From the NCBI GenBank assembly GCA_038120295.1, contig JAYOLL010000001.1, positions 62,001-126,000 on the forward strand: a DNA stretch of 64,000 nt, in the 5' to 3' direction. The DNA comes from JAYOEY01 sp038120295. GTDB lineage: Bacteria > Pseudomonadota > Alphaproteobacteria > MPNO01 > UBA2964. Shown piece by piece: positions 33,225 to 43,144 of the stretch. The position numbers and the translations under genes were made by a program. Position 1 is the first letter of the stretch, and the number at the start of each line of letters is the position of its first letter. The notes under the pieces were generated by a model. It was not told the DNA's origin and ran no database searches. It saw nothing but the letters and a program-made list of their open reading frames with translations.

Positions 33225-34413
33225 GCAGGAATTCGCGGCCCAGCTTTACCCGGGGCGTTCCATCATATTCGACGATATCGGCGGTAGCATAGGTCTCCGA
33301 CCATGTATTCGGCAGGTAGCTTCCGGTACCAATGACGTTTACGGGCGTATGGGCGGCGGCGAACATATGGCATTTGGCAGGGTTGAACCCTGAAGACCCG
33401 ACGAGCTGCACATCGGGAAAACCGTTGTCGTTGAGGACTTCGCGGAGCCGCCAGATGGCCGCAGCGGAAACCCCGGCGCCGACCAGGAAACCGAGTTCTT
33501 CAGCCGAGCGATATCCGCGCACCACTTCCGGCACGTTCCGTTCGAGAACTGCATAGGACACGGTCGGGTCGAGGCTCTCGACGTAGCGGCTTCCAGGCGT
33601 ATCCAGCCTGACAGAGAGCGTCCCGTTCGCAGCGCGTTCCGGAAATCTCTGGCAGACGGCCAGAGAGTCGGAAATTTCCTGTCCGAAATAATCGACCAGT
33701 ACTGTCATGGGGGTGTCGGGAAACGCTTCATCGAACATCTCCGCGGCGCGGAGAGTCGTCCCGGCGTAGCCGATAAAGGCATGCGGCATGGTTCCAAGCC
33801 CGTTTTCGAGCCCGAAGAAATGGGCCGTGGCATCGGTGGCGTTTCCGATAAAACCAACCGCATCGCATTCCTTCTTTGCCCGTTCCGACCCCACTGACGC
33901 GGCATAGGCCATCAGTTCCGCCATGTCCGTTCCGGCGCAGTGCCGGGCATCCATCGCCAGGAACGATACTTTCGGCAGGTCGCAGCACATCGTGTAGGCG
34001 TTATAGGCGGCGACGCAGGGCGGGCCGAGTTTCTGCAGGAGCAGCGTTTCGAGCTCGGCGAGCTGTACCAGCCGGCCGCTGACATACATTAGCGGTTCGC
34101 CTGCGCCGACCCATTCTCCTTCGCCGTATTGCAGGTCGATTTCGACTTCGGTCTGGCGCTTCTTTGCGACAGTCTTCAGCCAGTCGATCGCGATCCTTGG
34201 AGCGGAAATGACCGGGCGGCGCATGAACACCGCGTATGTGACCCGGACGTCGCCGAATTTTTCGACAGCCTTGCGGGTGCGGGTAAAATACTTGTCGGTC
34301 CAGCGCGCGATTTCGCTATCGTCCGTTGGCCACGCCGAACAGCTATTCGAACGTCGTCCATCCTCCGTGCCCGCGTCTTCATCCTCGTGCGCCGGATCGA
34401 TTCTTGCAGCCAT
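33214..34413 (-). CDS. Nicotinate phosphoribosyltransferase family protein
   Basis: 399 residues. DKYFTRTRKAVEKFGD, LLLQKLGPPCVAAYNAYTMC, SFLAMDARHCAGTDMAELMAYAAS and VNVIGTGSYLP match the shorter NAPRTase branch common in alphaproteobacteria. The enzyme would make nicotinate mononucleotide from nicotinate and PRPP for NAD salvage. The first 30 residues (Asp/Glu-rich) are not conserved, so the true start may be slightly later. Divergent from the M32 peptidase gene. Confidence 0.85.
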   Translation of the reverse strand: MAARIDPAHEDEDAGTEDGRRSNSCSAWPTDDSEIARWTDKYFTRTRKAVEKFGDVRVTYAVFMRRPVISAPRIAIDWLKTVAKKRQTEVEIDLQYGEGEWVGAGEPLMYVSGRLVQLAELETLLLQKLGPPCVAAYNAYTMCCDLPKVSFLAMDARHCAGTDMAELMAYAASVGSERAKKECDAVGFIGNATDATAHFFGLENGLGTMPHAFIGYAGTTLRAAEMFDEAFPDTPMTVLVDYFGQEISDSLAVCQRFPERAANGTLSVRLDTPGSRYVESLDPTVSYAVLERNVPEVVRGYRSAEELGFLVGAGVSAAAIWRLREVLNDNGFPDVQLVGSSGFNPAKCHMFAAAHTPVNVIGTGSYLPNTWSETYATADIVEYDGTPRVKLGREFLLRK

Positions 34414-34488
34414 GGGCCTTTCGGTTCCCCCCCGGGGTCGGTTCTGGTGTATAAGGCTCGCCTTTTGAACAGCTTATCGCCGGATTCG

Positions 34489-35976
34489 ATGGACGCCTAT
34501 AGCGAACTTGAAGGGATTTTTCGCCGAATTTCAGTGCTGGAGCAGGCCGAAGGCATGCTGCACTGGGATCATTCCGTCGTCATGCCTGAAGGCGGAGCAA
34601 CCGCCCGATCGGAGCAGCTCGCCACGTTAAGTCTCGTCGTTCACGAGATATTCGAGGCGCCCCATGTGGCGGAGTTGCTGGACTCGGCAGAAGCGTCCCC
34701 GCCGGACGACGTCTGGGCGCAGGCGAATCTGCGGGAGATGCGCCGCCGCTGGCGTCATGCGACCGCCGTTGATGGCGCGCTGGTCGAGGCGTCGTCGCGG
34801 GCAGGGTCGAAGCTGGAAATGGCCTGGCGAGAAGCCCGGCCGAAAGGCGACTTTTCAATAGTCGCCGAACCGCTTTCCGAAATGCTCGGGCTGGTGCGTA
34901 GAAAGGCGGCCGCGAAATCCGAAGCGCTCGGTCTGCCGGCTTATGAAGCGCTGCTCGACCAGTACGAACCCGGAGCTCGTACCGAATCGATAGACAGAAT
35001 TTTTGATGACCTGGCCGGCTTTCTGCCCGATTTCCTGCAAAAGGTCCTGGACAGGCAGGCGTCGGCACCGGCGCCGGAGATTCCCGACGGTCCGTTCGAT
35101 ACGGCGACGCAGAAGACGCTGTGCGAACGGCTGATGAAACATATCGGGTTCGATTTCGACCACGGGCGGCTCGATGTCTCGCTGCATCCGTTCTGCGGCG
35201 GAGTGCCTGACGATGTACGCATAACGACACGCTATTTCGAGCACGACTTCACCCAGAGTCTGATGGGTGTCCTGCACGAGACGGGTCATGCGATGTACGA
35301 ACGCAACCTGCCCGCCGACTGGCGGCTTCAGCCGGTGGGTGAAGCGCGTGGCATGGCGATGCATGAAAGCCAGTCGTTGCTGATCGAAATGCAGGTCTGC
35401 CGGGGATCCGATTTCCTGTCCTTTGCGACGCCTTTGATGCGGGAAGCCTTCGACGGAGAAGGCGCAGCCTGGGAACTCGAGAACCTGAGCAGGCTTTATA
35501 CGCAGGTAGAACCGGGATTCATTCGCGTCGACGCGGATGAGGTTACCTATCCCGCTCATGTGATTTTGCGCTATCGGCTGGAACGGGCGCTGATCGCCGG
35601 GGAGATGGAGGTTCCCGATATTCCCGCCGCCTGGAACGCAGCCATGAAGGAGCTGCTCTGCCTCACACCGCCGTCCGACCGGGAAGGGTGCCTGCAGGAT
35701 ATTCACTGGTTCCACGGATCGTTAGGCTATTTCCCGACCTACACGATGGGCGCGCTGGCGGCGGCGCAGATCTTTGCGGCGGCTAGCGACGCCATTCCCA
35801 ATATCAAATCGTCTTTAAGACGGGGCGATTTCGCGCCGCTGATGGGCTGGCTCGCCGACAATATTCACGGGCAGGCATCCATCGCATCCACCGACGATAT
35901 TCTGACCGCTGCGACAGGCGCGCCGCTCGGGACGGAGGCGTTCAAGACCCATCTTCAGGCGCGCTATCTGGCCTGA
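34489..35976 (+). CDS. Carboxypeptidase M32 (thermostable carboxypeptidase 1 family)
   Basis: 495-residue zinc carboxypeptidase, the usual length for M32. The zinc motif HETGH is at residues 263-267 with a downstream Glu in GMAMHESQSLLIEMQ. It removes single residues from peptide C-termini in the cytoplasm. I start at the ATG at 34489. A TTG eight codons upstream has AAGG eight bases before it and could add NSLSPDS-type residues. A much longer open frame upstream is antisense to the NAPRTase gene and is not supported. Confidence 0.94.
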   Translation: MDAYSELEGIFRRISVLEQAEGMLHWDHSVVMPEGGATARSEQLATLSLVVHEIFEAPHVAELLDSAEASPPDDVWAQANLREMRRRWRHATAVDGALVEASSRAGSKLEMAWREARPKGDFSIVAEPLSEMLGLVRRKAAAKSEALGLPAYEALLDQYEPGARTESIDRIFDDLAGFLPDFLQKVLDRQASAPAPEIPDGPFDTATQKTLCERLMKHIGFDFDHGRLDVSLHPFCGGVPDDVRITTRYFEHDFTQSLMGVLHETGHAMYERNLPADWRLQPVGEARGMAMHESQSLLIEMQVCRGSDFLSFATPLMREAFDGEGAAWELENLSRLYTQVEPGFIRVDADEVTYPAHVILRYRLERALIAGEMEVPDIPAAWNAAMKELLCLTPPSDREGCLQDIHWFHGSLGYFPTYTMGALAAAQIFAAASDAIPNIKSSLRRGDFAPLMGWLADNIHGQASIASTDDILTAATGAPLGTEAFKTHLQARYLA

Positions 35977-36065
35977 AGCCGTTATTGTCGGCGAAAGGTT
36001 TGGGCGATAGTCTGTGCCGCCATTTGCCGGCCCGACAATAGTCCTGACCGAACATCGAGGTTTTC

Positions 36066-37475
36066 TTGCATTATATCAGCACGAGAGGACAGGCGCCGGT
36101 CCTCAATTTCGAAGAAGTTCTCCTCACCGGGCTGGCGCGCGACGGAGGCTTGTACCTGCCGGAGGCGTGGCCGCAAATTTCAGCCGACGAGCTGAAAAGC
36201 TGGCGCGGGCTTTCCTATGCCGAGCTCGCCTTTCGGGTGATGCGTCCCTATCTCGGCGATGCGCTGACCGATGCCGAATTCAGGGACATCGTCGAGGCCT
36301 CTTACGATTCATTCAGGCATCCCGCAGTCGCGCCGCTGCGCCAGCTCGATTCCAACCTTTTCCTGCTGGAGCTGTTCCACGGGCCGACTTTGGCCTTCAA
36401 GGATTTTGCCCTGCAGGTGCTCGGGCGACTGTTCGATCATGTGCTGAAAAAGCGCGGCGAACGGACGACCATTGTCGGCGCAACGTCAGGCGATACCGGC
36501 TCGGCGGCGATCGAGGCCTGCCGCGGGCGCGACGCGATCGACATTTTTATCCTTCACCCCAAGGGCAGGGTATCGGATATTCAGCGCCGCCAGATGACCA
36601 CAGTCTCTGACGACAATGTCCACAATATCGCCGTTGAGGGCTCTTTCGACGACTGCCAGGACCTCGTCAAGGCGATGTTCAACGACGAGCCCTGGCGCGA
36701 TGAAATGCGCCTTTCCGCGGTCAACTCGATCAACTGGGCGCGGATCATGGCCCAGATCGTCTATTACGTCGCCGCATCGATTGCGCTCGGCGGACCAGAC
36801 CGGAAGGTCGCCTTCGCCGTTCCGACCGGCAATTTCGGCGATATTTTCGCCGGCTACGCGGCGCATTGCATGGGGCTGCCCGTCGAACAGCTGATCATCG
36901 CGACCAACGCCAACGACATCCTGACCCGCTTCATGGAAACCGGATCGATGACAGCGGCAGGCGTCACTCCGACGCTCAGCCCGGCGATGGATATCCAGGT
37001 TTCAAGCAATTTCGAGCGGCTCCTGTTCGAACTGCACGGGCGCAACGGCGCGGCGGTGGCGCAGGCGATGATGGCGTTCCGCGAATGCGGCACGATGAGC
37101 GTGACGTCGGAGATGATGGACGAAATGCGCGGCCTGTTCGCTGCTGCGCGCCTCGATGACGACGGAATTCGGGAAACCATCGCGCGCACGCAGAAGAATA
37201 CCGGCGTGACGATCGATCCGCATACAGCGACCGGCATGCATGCAGCATCCGTTTGTCGCGCCTATCCCGCGACGCCGATGGTGGTTCTGTCGACGGCCCA
37301 TCCGGCAAAGTTCACGGATGCCGTGGCCGAAGCGACAGGCGCCGCCCCGACCCTGCCGCCGTCTCTGGCCGGCCTCATGGACAGGCAGGAACGGCTCTCG
37401 GTGCTGCCCAACGACCTGGCCGCGGTACAGGAATTCGTGGCCTCGCGAAGCCGCGCTGGCGGAGCAGCCGAATGA
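36066..37475 (+). CDS. thrC: Threonine synthase
   Basis: 469-residue PLP enzyme that converts O-phosphohomoserine to threonine. It starts at TTG 36066 with GAGG five bases upstream, giving the typical HYISTRGQAPVLNFEEVLL. The PLP Lys lies in LAFKDFALQ, and ATSGDTGSAAIEA binds the phosphate. The M16 peptidase gene overlaps its stop by four bases. The homoserine kinase gene that makes its substrate is 6 kb downstream in a separate operon. Confidence 0.96.
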   Translation: MHYISTRGQAPVLNFEEVLLTGLARDGGLYLPEAWPQISADELKSWRGLSYAELAFRVMRPYLGDALTDAEFRDIVEASYDSFRHPAVAPLRQLDSNLFLLELFHGPTLAFKDFALQVLGRLFDHVLKKRGERTTIVGATSGDTGSAAIEACRGRDAIDIFILHPKGRVSDIQRRQMTTVSDDNVHNIAVEGSFDDCQDLVKAMFNDEPWRDEMRLSAVNSINWARIMAQIVYYVAASIALGGPDRKVAFAVPTGNFGDIFAGYAAHCMGLPVEQLIIATNANDILTRFMETGSMTAAGVTPTLSPAMDIQVSSNFERLLFELHGRNGAAVAQAMMAFRECGTMSVTSEMMDEMRGLFAAARLDDDGIRETIARTQKNTGVTIDPHTATGMHAASVCRAYPATPMVVLSTAHPAKFTDAVAEATGAAPTLPPSLAGLMDRQERLSVLPNDLAAVQEFVASRSRAGGAAE

Positions 37476-38737
37476 CCGTCGAGCTTTCGGAGCTTCCGAA
37501 CGGCATGCAGGTTGTGACCGCGCGCATGGATTCCGTGGAAACCGTGTCGCTCGGCGTCTGGGCGCGTGTCGGTACCCGATACGAGCACGCATCGATCAAC
37601 GGCGTATCGCATATGCTGGAACATATGGCGTTCAAGGGTACGGCCCGTCGCGACGCCTACGCGATTGCCGAGGAGATCGAAGCGGTGGGCGGGCACCTAA
37701 ACGCCTTTACCTCGCGCGAAGTCACGGCCTATCACGCGACGGTGCTCAAGGAGGACGTGGCGCTTGCCGTCGATCTGGTTGCCGACATTCTCCAGAATTC
37801 GCAGTTCGATGCCGGTGAACTCGAACGCGAGCGCCATGTCATTCTTCAGGAAATCGGGCAGGCCGCCGACACGCCCGAGGACGTGATCTTCGACAGGTTT
37901 CAGAGCACGGCGTTCCCGGAACAGGCGCTGGGCATGCCCGTGCTGGGGCCGCCCGAGATTGTGTCCTCCCTGACACGCGAACAGATCGTCGGTTATATGC
38001 AGGCGCATTACGCGGCGCCCCGGATGGTCTTTGCAGCCGCCGGCAAGCTAGAGCATGACCGGATTGTCGAGCTGGCCGAGGCGCATTTTTCAGGCCTGCC
38101 AGCGGGCGATAGCGCAAGAGTGGAAAAGGCGTCCTATCGCGGAGGCGACCGACGGGAAGCGCGTTCCCTGGAACAGGCGCATCTTGTCGTCGGGTTCAAT
38201 GGGGTCGGTTACCACGATCCGGATTATTACGCCGTGGGCGTGGCATCGACCCTGCTGGGCGGCGGCATGTCGTCGCGCCTGTTTCAGGAAATCCGGGAGA
38301 AACGCGGTCTGGTCTATTCCATCTACAGCTTCTCGTCGTCCTATTCCGATGGCGGCTTGTTCGGTATTTATGCCGGGACTGGTGAGGACGGGCTGAATGA
38401 GCTGATGCCGGCTGTATGCGAAGAGCTGTTGCGCGCCCGGTCGTCGGTGGACGATGAGGAACTCGCGCGCGCAAAGGCGCAGCTTCGCGCCGGCGTAGTG
38501 ATGTCGCTTGAGAGCAGCTATGCCCGGGCGGAGCAGATCGCCCGGCAGGTCGATATCTACGGTCGGCCCATTCCGATCGAAGAGATCAAGACGCGGATCG
38601 ATGCTGTGTCGGTCGATGACGTGACACGCGCGTTCAGCCGGATCCTGTCGACTGTGCCGACGATAGCGGCGCTCGGGCCGGTTGAGGGGCTGGAATCCTA
38701 TGACGATACCGCCAGGAGGCTTGCGGCCGCCGCGTAA
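37472..38737 (+). CDS. M16-family zinc peptidase (mitochondrial-processing-peptidase-like)
   Basis: 421 residues from the ATG that overlaps the thrC stop. The inverted zinc motif HMLEH is at residues 47-51, with ERERHVILQEI supplying the downstream Glu region and GGGMSSRLFQEIREKRGLVYSI the glycine-rich C-domain loop. These features match the single-chain M16B peptidases related to the mitochondrial beta subunit, and thrC plus M16 peptidase is a common alphaproteobacterial pair. Cellular substrate unknown. Convergent with yqgE. Confidence 0.93.
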   Translation: MTVELSELPNGMQVVTARMDSVETVSLGVWARVGTRYEHASINGVSHMLEHMAFKGTARRDAYAIAEEIEAVGGHLNAFTSREVTAYHATVLKEDVALAVDLVADILQNSQFDAGELERERHVILQEIGQAADTPEDVIFDRFQSTAFPEQALGMPVLGPPEIVSSLTREQIVGYMQAHYAAPRMVFAAAGKLEHDRIVELAEAHFSGLPAGDSARVEKASYRGGDRREARSLEQAHLVVGFNGVGYHDPDYYAVGVASTLLGGGMSSRLFQEIREKRGLVYSIYSFSSSYSDGGLFGIYAGTGEDGLNELMPAVCEELLRARSSVDDEELARAKAQLRAGVVMSLESSYARAEQIARQVDIYGRPIPIEEIKTRIDAVSVDDVTRAFSRILSTVPTIAALGPVEGLESYDDTARRLAAAA

Positions 38738-38767
38738 CCGGCGAATTCAGGCCAAGGGGGAACCGCC

Positions 38768-39352
38768 TCAGGCGTGGCCGGCGTCGCCCGACAGCATGGA
38801 GAAATCGATGCCGATCTTCGCCATGGCGCCCTGCCACTGATTTTCCGGCGGCGTTGAGAACAACAGCCGGTCGTCCGCGGGGACGCTTAGCCAGCCGTTA
38901 TTGGCGATTTCCTGATCCAGCTGACCGGGCGCCCATCCTGCGTAACCGAGAGCGAGGATGCTGGCGCTGGGGCCGGTGCCCTCCGCGATATCCTTGAGGA
39001 TATCGACCGTGGCCGTAAGGGCCACGTTGTTCTCGTTCCCTTCGATCAGCAGCGAAGCGTCCTGCATGTATTCGGGCGAATGCAGGACGAACCCGCGACC
39101 GGTTTCCACCGGGCCGCCGAAATGGACGCGGATTTCTGAGCCGCGGGGTGTTTCAGGTTCGATTCCCAGCTGATCGAGCAGGTCGGGGAAGCTGATGCTG
39201 TCGACCAGCTTGTTGACGACCAGCCCCATAGCGCCGTCTTCGGTGTGGGCGCACATATAGACAACGGTGCGGGCGAATCGCTCGTCGCCCATCTGAGGCA
39301 TCGCGACGAGCAGATTGCCTGTCAGATAGCCGCTATCGTCCTTGTCGTTCAT
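38768..39352 (-). CDS. YqgE/AlgH-family protein
   Basis: 194 residues. GYLTGNLLVAMPQMGDERFARTVVYMCAH, GAMGLVVNKL and FGGPVETGRGFVLH are the UPF0301 signatures. Family structures are known but the biochemical role is not settled. I start at the ATG at 39352, where AAAGGA lies seven bases upstream; an earlier start codon nine residues up is less convincing. Divergent from the DsbD-like gene. Confidence 0.9.
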   Translation of the reverse strand: MNDKDDSGYLTGNLLVAMPQMGDERFARTVVYMCAHTEDGAMGLVVNKLVDSISFPDLLDQLGIEPETPRGSEIRVHFGGPVETGRGFVLHSPEYMQDASLLIEGNENNVALTATVDILKDIAEGTGPSASILALGYAGWAPGQLDQEIANNGWLSVPADDRLLFSTPPENQWQGAMAKIGIDFSMLSGDAGHA

Positions 39353-39447
39353 CCCGTAATCCTTTCGACTGACACGCACATTTTACCCATACGTGATGTC
39401 TCATCGCTCTATATAGTAAGGGAATTCAGCATATAAACCGTAAAACA

Positions 39448-41607
39448 ATGACCATATCTGGGCAAATATCCCTGTATCGCTGGGCTCTCGTCCTGCTGGC
39501 GACCTTTTTACCCGCCTTTTGCGGGGTAAATTCGGCGATGGCGGCTGCAAGCCCATGGTGGGAAACCGATCACGGGTCTGTCCGCCTGATCGCAGCCAGC
39601 GACGCGGTCGGCAATGGCGATGCCCTGTCGCTGGGCCTGCAGTTCCGGATGAAGAAAGGCTGGAAGATCTACTGGCGCTCCCCGGGGGATGCCGGTTTTC
39701 CGCCGCGTCCTGACTGGTCTGCGTCGCGCAACCTGTCGGACGTTTCAATCGACTGGCCGAGACCGGTCCGGTTCGATGTGCTGGGCCTTACGACGCTTGG
39801 ATACAAGGACGAGGTTGTTCTGCCGCTGAACGCGAAACTGCTGGCGCCCGGGCAGGCGACGTCGTTCAGGGCGTCGATGCCCTATCTGACCTGCAATGAG
39901 ATCTGTGTGCCGTATGAAGCCGTGCTCGCGCTCGACCTGCCTGAGGGGCCAGAGACGACATCGCGCGAAGCGGGGCTCATTCAGAAATTCGCCGACCTCG
40001 TGCCGGGCAAGGGGGCGGTCGAGGGACTTGCCGTGTCCGACGTTCGCGTCTCCGGCGTGCCCGGCAAGCAGACATTGCGGGTTGCGGCGCGCGTTGCAGG
40101 CGGGGCGGAACCCGAACTCCTGGTCGAGGGGCCGCCCGGATTTAGGTTTGCACCGCCGGCGCTCGAGCGCCGCGGCGCTACGCCTGTTTTCGTGGCGTCG
40201 GTATCGCCGCCCTCCAAATCTGTGCGAGATGGCAAACCCGCCGATCTTGCCGGAAGGAACCTGGTTCTCACCCTGCTGACGCCCGATCGCGCGGCCGAAC
40301 AGCGGGCGACAGTCCTGAAGGGCGAGATCGCCGCCGCCAGCGGGCCGGAGCCGATGTCTGTCGCAGCCTTTCTCGGCATCCTGGCCTTCGCCGTTCTCGG
40401 CGGGCTGATTCTGAACCTGATGCCATGTGTCCTTCCGGTGCTCTCGCTCAAAGTGCTTTCGGTCGTCGGACACGGCGGCGCGGAGGAAAAGGGACCCGTG
40501 CAGATGAGCTTTCTTGCCTCGGCGGCGGGCATTCTCGCTTCGTTTGCCGTTCTGGCCACCGCGGCGGTCGCCCTGAAATCGGCCGGGCATGCGGCAGGCT
40601 GGGGCATTCAGTTCCAGCAACCGCTGTTTCTGGGAGCGATGGCGTTGATCGTTGCGCTGTTTGCCGCCAACATGTTCGGCATGTTCCAAATCCGGTTGCC
40701 GGGCCGCCTCGCCGACACGGCGGCGACAGCGGGGCAGGGGCACGGGCTCGTGAATCACTTTGCGACCGGGGCTTTTGCGGCGCTGCTCGCAACGCCGTGC
40801 ACGGCGCCCTTCGTCGGGACCGCTGTCGGATTCGCCCTGTCGCGCGGCCCGGTGGAAATCTACGCGATATTTATTGCGCTCGGGCTTGGGCTTGCTTTGC
40901 CCTATCTGCTGATCGCTGCGGTCCCGTCCTTTGCGACCCGCCTGCCGCGCCCCGGCCCCTGGATGGTGACGCTGAAGAAGATTCTGGGCGTGGCGCTTCT
41001 GGCCACCGCGATCTGGCTGCTAACGGTGCTGGCGGTGCAACTCGGGGACCGGGCGGCGTTGCTCGCCGGTGCGTTGCTTGCCGCGATCTTCTTCGTTCTG
41101 TGGGTAGGTGGGACGAAACAGGGTGCGTCCGCACGGTTTTCAGGCGTTGCCGTCGCAGCCCTTGCGCTTGCCGCGGTGTTCGCGCCGCCATCGATAGCGC
41201 CAAAATCGACCGGTACGAGCGTCCATACGGTGCAGGCGTTCTGGCAACCATTTGAGCCCGGCGCCATTGCGGAGCATGTTGCGGCGGGCAGGACCGTATT
41301 CGTCGACGTTACGGCGGACTGGTGCGTGACCTGCAAGGTGAACAAGGCGCTGGTGCTCGATTCCGCCGAGATCGTCAAGCATCTCCGTAGCGACGCAATT
41401 GTCGCCATGCGAGCCGACTGGACACGCCCTGATCCCGTTATCACTGGCTTCCTTGAACGGTTCGGGCGTTATGGCATCCCGTTCAACGTCGTGTTTGGGC
41501 CGGGAATCCCGGAGGGACGGACGCTTGGGGAACTTCTGACCAAGGGCGACGTCATGGCGGCGCTGGACGAAGCGTCAGGTCTGGGCAGCACGGTGACGCG
41601 GAAATAA
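39448..41607 (+). CDS. DsbD/ScsB-like thiol:disulfide interchange protein
   Basis: 719-residue membrane protein that moves electrons from cytoplasmic thioredoxin to periplasmic thiol proteins. A signal peptide (about 1-32) leads to a periplasmic domain with YLTCNEICVPYE, then an eight-helix region with redox Cys in NLMPCVLPVLSLK and ATPCTAPFVGT, and a C-terminal thioredoxin-like domain with DWCVTCKVN. The large N-terminal region resembles ScsB rather than classic E. coli DsbD. The peroxiredoxin gene lies 100 bases downstream on the same strand, a reasonable redox neighbour. Confidence 0.92.
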   Translation: MTISGQISLYRWALVLLATFLPAFCGVNSAMAAASPWWETDHGSVRLIAASDAVGNGDALSLGLQFRMKKGWKIYWRSPGDAGFPPRPDWSASRNLSDVSIDWPRPVRFDVLGLTTLGYKDEVVLPLNAKLLAPGQATSFRASMPYLTCNEICVPYEAVLALDLPEGPETTSREAGLIQKFADLVPGKGAVEGLAVSDVRVSGVPGKQTLRVAARVAGGAEPELLVEGPPGFRFAPPALERRGATPVFVASVSPPSKSVRDGKPADLAGRNLVLTLLTPDRAAEQRATVLKGEIAAASGPEPMSVAAFLGILAFAVLGGLILNLMPCVLPVLSLKVLSVVGHGGAEEKGPVQMSFLASAAGILASFAVLATAAVALKSAGHAAGWGIQFQQPLFLGAMALIVALFAANMFGMFQIRLPGRLADTAATAGQGHGLVNHFATGAFAALLATPCTAPFVGTAVGFALSRGPVEIYAIFIALGLGLALPYLLIAAVPSFATRLPRPGPWMVTLKKILGVALLATAIWLLTVLAVQLGDRAALLAGALLAAIFFVLWVGGTKQGASARFSGVAVAALALAAVFAPPSIAPKSTGTSVHTVQAFWQPFEPGAIAEHVAAGRTVFVDVTADWCVTCKVNKALVLDSAEIVKHLRSDAIVAMRADWTRPDPVITGFLERFGRYGIPFNVVFGPGIPEGRTLGELLTKGDVMAALDEASGLGSTVTRK

Positions 41608-41706
41608 TCGCGAATTAATCCGTTTTTGTGAGATGGACGGGGTGACTCCAGCCCTTTCGGACACTATTTGAGATGCGACGTTAACCCCAAGGCAAGGAGA
41701 GCTTCC

Positions 41707-42189
41707 ATGTCTATTAAAGAAGGCGACAAGGTTCCCGCCGGCACATTCAAGATTATGGGATCGGACGGTCCCCAGGACCTGACGACAGACGAGTTGTTCG
41801 GCGGCAAGACCGTGGCGCTCTTTTCGGTGCCAGGCGCCTTTACGCCGACCTGTTCGGCCAAGCATCTGCCCGGGTTCGTCCAGAACGCGCAGGCGCTGAA
41901 GGACAAGGGCGTCGACACCATCGTCTGCACGGCGGCCAATGATGTGTTCGTCATGAATGCGTGGGGCGCGGATCAGAATGTCGGCGACAATGTCGTCATG
42001 GCGGCGGACGGCAGCGCCGATTTCGCCAAGTCTTTGGGGCTCGAACTCGATCTCGGTCCGCGCGGCATGGGAATGCGGGCGCAGCGCTATTCCATGGTCG
42101 TCCGGGACGGTACGGTCGATAAGCTGAACGTCGAAGAACCGGGCGCGTTCGAGGTCTCCAGCGCCGAACACATGCTCGGTCAGCTGTAG
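41707..42189 (+). CDS. Peroxiredoxin (Prx5-like)
   Basis: 160-residue thiol peroxidase. The peroxidatic Cys49 lies in VPGAFTPTCSAKHLPGF, the Prx5 active site, and Cys74 (IVCTAAND) is the usual second Cys of bacterial Prx5. It reduces hydrogen peroxide and organic peroxides with thiol donors such as glutathione/glutaredoxin. AAGGAGA seven bases before the ATG supports this start over an upstream one. Convergent with the methyltransferase gene nine bases away. Confidence 0.94.
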   Translation: MSIKEGDKVPAGTFKIMGSDGPQDLTTDELFGGKTVALFSVPGAFTPTCSAKHLPGFVQNAQALKDKGVDTIVCTAANDVFVMNAWGADQNVGDNVVMAADGSADFAKSLGLELDLGPRGMGMRAQRYSMVVRDGTVDKLNVEEPGAFEVSSAEHMLGQL

Positions 42190-42197
42190 GGTCGGGT

Positions 42198-42686
42198 TCA
42201 GATCCAGCGCCGTACGCGGCGCTGGAAATCCCGGTAGGCGTCTCCGAAGACGGAAGCGAGATAGGCTTCCTCGCGCCTGATGATCAGGAACTCGACCGTC
42301 AGCAGGCACGGGATCAGCGACGCCAGCAGAATCGGTTTCGAAAACGCCACGGCGATCCCGGCGTATAGCAGGGCAGCGGCGAGATACATCGGATTGCGGG
42401 TAATCCGGTAAGGGCCATCGGTAACCAGCGTGAGGGCGGGTTTCCGGACATCGATATGGGTTTTCGCACGGACAAAGCGTGCGATGGCCCAGGCTGCAAG
42501 AGCGATACCGAGCCCGACAAGCATCCAACCCGCAACGGAGCGCAGCAGAGGCGCGCCGATATCCATCGGAAACCCCCTGTCGGTGAGATAGCCGATCACG
42601 AAAAATGCCAGGTAGATCACTGACGGAAACGTAAACACATCCGGACCATGATCCGTTGTCGTCGTTTTTTCGGGATTGGCGGTCAT
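42198..42686 (-). CDS. Isoprenylcysteine carboxyl methyltransferase-like membrane protein
   Basis: 162 residues with four or five hydrophobic helices. DGPYRITRNPMYLAAALLYAG and a C-terminal EEAYLASVFGDAYRDFQRRVRRW are the SAM-binding hallmarks of the ICMT/PEMT-like family. In bacteria the substrates are mostly unknown; no prenylated protein is implied. Its ATG overlaps the rnhA stop by four bases, so it is the last gene of the ispH operon. Confidence 0.85.
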   Translation of the reverse strand: MTANPEKTTTTDHGPDVFTFPSVIYLAFFVIGYLTDRGFPMDIGAPLLRSVAGWMLVGLGIALAAWAIARFVRAKTHIDVRKPALTLVTDGPYRITRNPMYLAAALLYAGIAVAFSKPILLASLIPCLLTVEFLIIRREEAYLASVFGDAYRDFQRRVRRWI

Positions 42687-43144
42687 AGGCCCGACCCGCC
42701 AGGGTCGACGATGCCGCGTCGGGCGAGCTCGTCGGCGCGTTCGTTTTCCGGATGTCCGGCATGGCCCTTGACCCAGCGCCAGTCGATATCGTGGCCCGCG
42801 AGAGCGTCGTCCAGCCGTTGCCAGAGATCGACATTCTTGACCGGTTTCTTATTCGCGGTTTTCCAGCCCTTCTGCTTCCAGCCAACGATCCATTTGGTAA
42901 TGCCGTCCCGGACATAGGTGCTGTCGGTATAAAGAACCGCTGAAACAGGCCGCTTGAGCGATTCGAGTGCCATGATGGCGGCCGTCAGCTCCATCCGGTT
43001 ATTGGTGGTTTCCGCCTCGCCGCCCCAGAGCTCCCGTTCCTCGCCCCGCCAGCGCAGGAGCGCGCCCCAGCCGCCGGGGCCCGGATTGCCGCTGCAGGCG
43101 CCGTCGGTATAGATTTCGACCGATCGTGTCGCCGGCTCGCTCAT
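42683..43144 (-). CDS. rnhA: Ribonuclease HI
   Basis: 153-residue endonuclease that cuts RNA in RNA-DNA hybrids. All four catalytic acids are visible: Asp in IYTDGACSGNPGPGGWG, Glu in NNRMELTAAI, Asp in LYTDSTYVRDG and the last Asp in NERADELARRG, with the flexible-loop His in VKGHAGHPEN. It overlaps thrB upstream and the methyltransferase gene downstream by four bases each. A type HII enzyme is encoded at 58345-58959. Confidence 0.97.
   Translation of the reverse strand: MSEPATRSVEIYTDGACSGNPGPGGWGALLRWRGEERELWGGEAETTNNRMELTAAIMALESLKRPVSAVLYTDSTYVRDGITKWIVGWKQKGWKTANKKPVKNVDLWQRLDDALAGHDIDWRWVKGHAGHPENERADELARRGIVDPGGSGL

Noticed and set aside
34129..34488. 120-codon upstream extension of the M32 carboxypeptidase
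   Set aside because: It is antisense to the N-terminal part of the nicotinate phosphoribosyltransferase gene and is not part of the 495-residue M32 family length.
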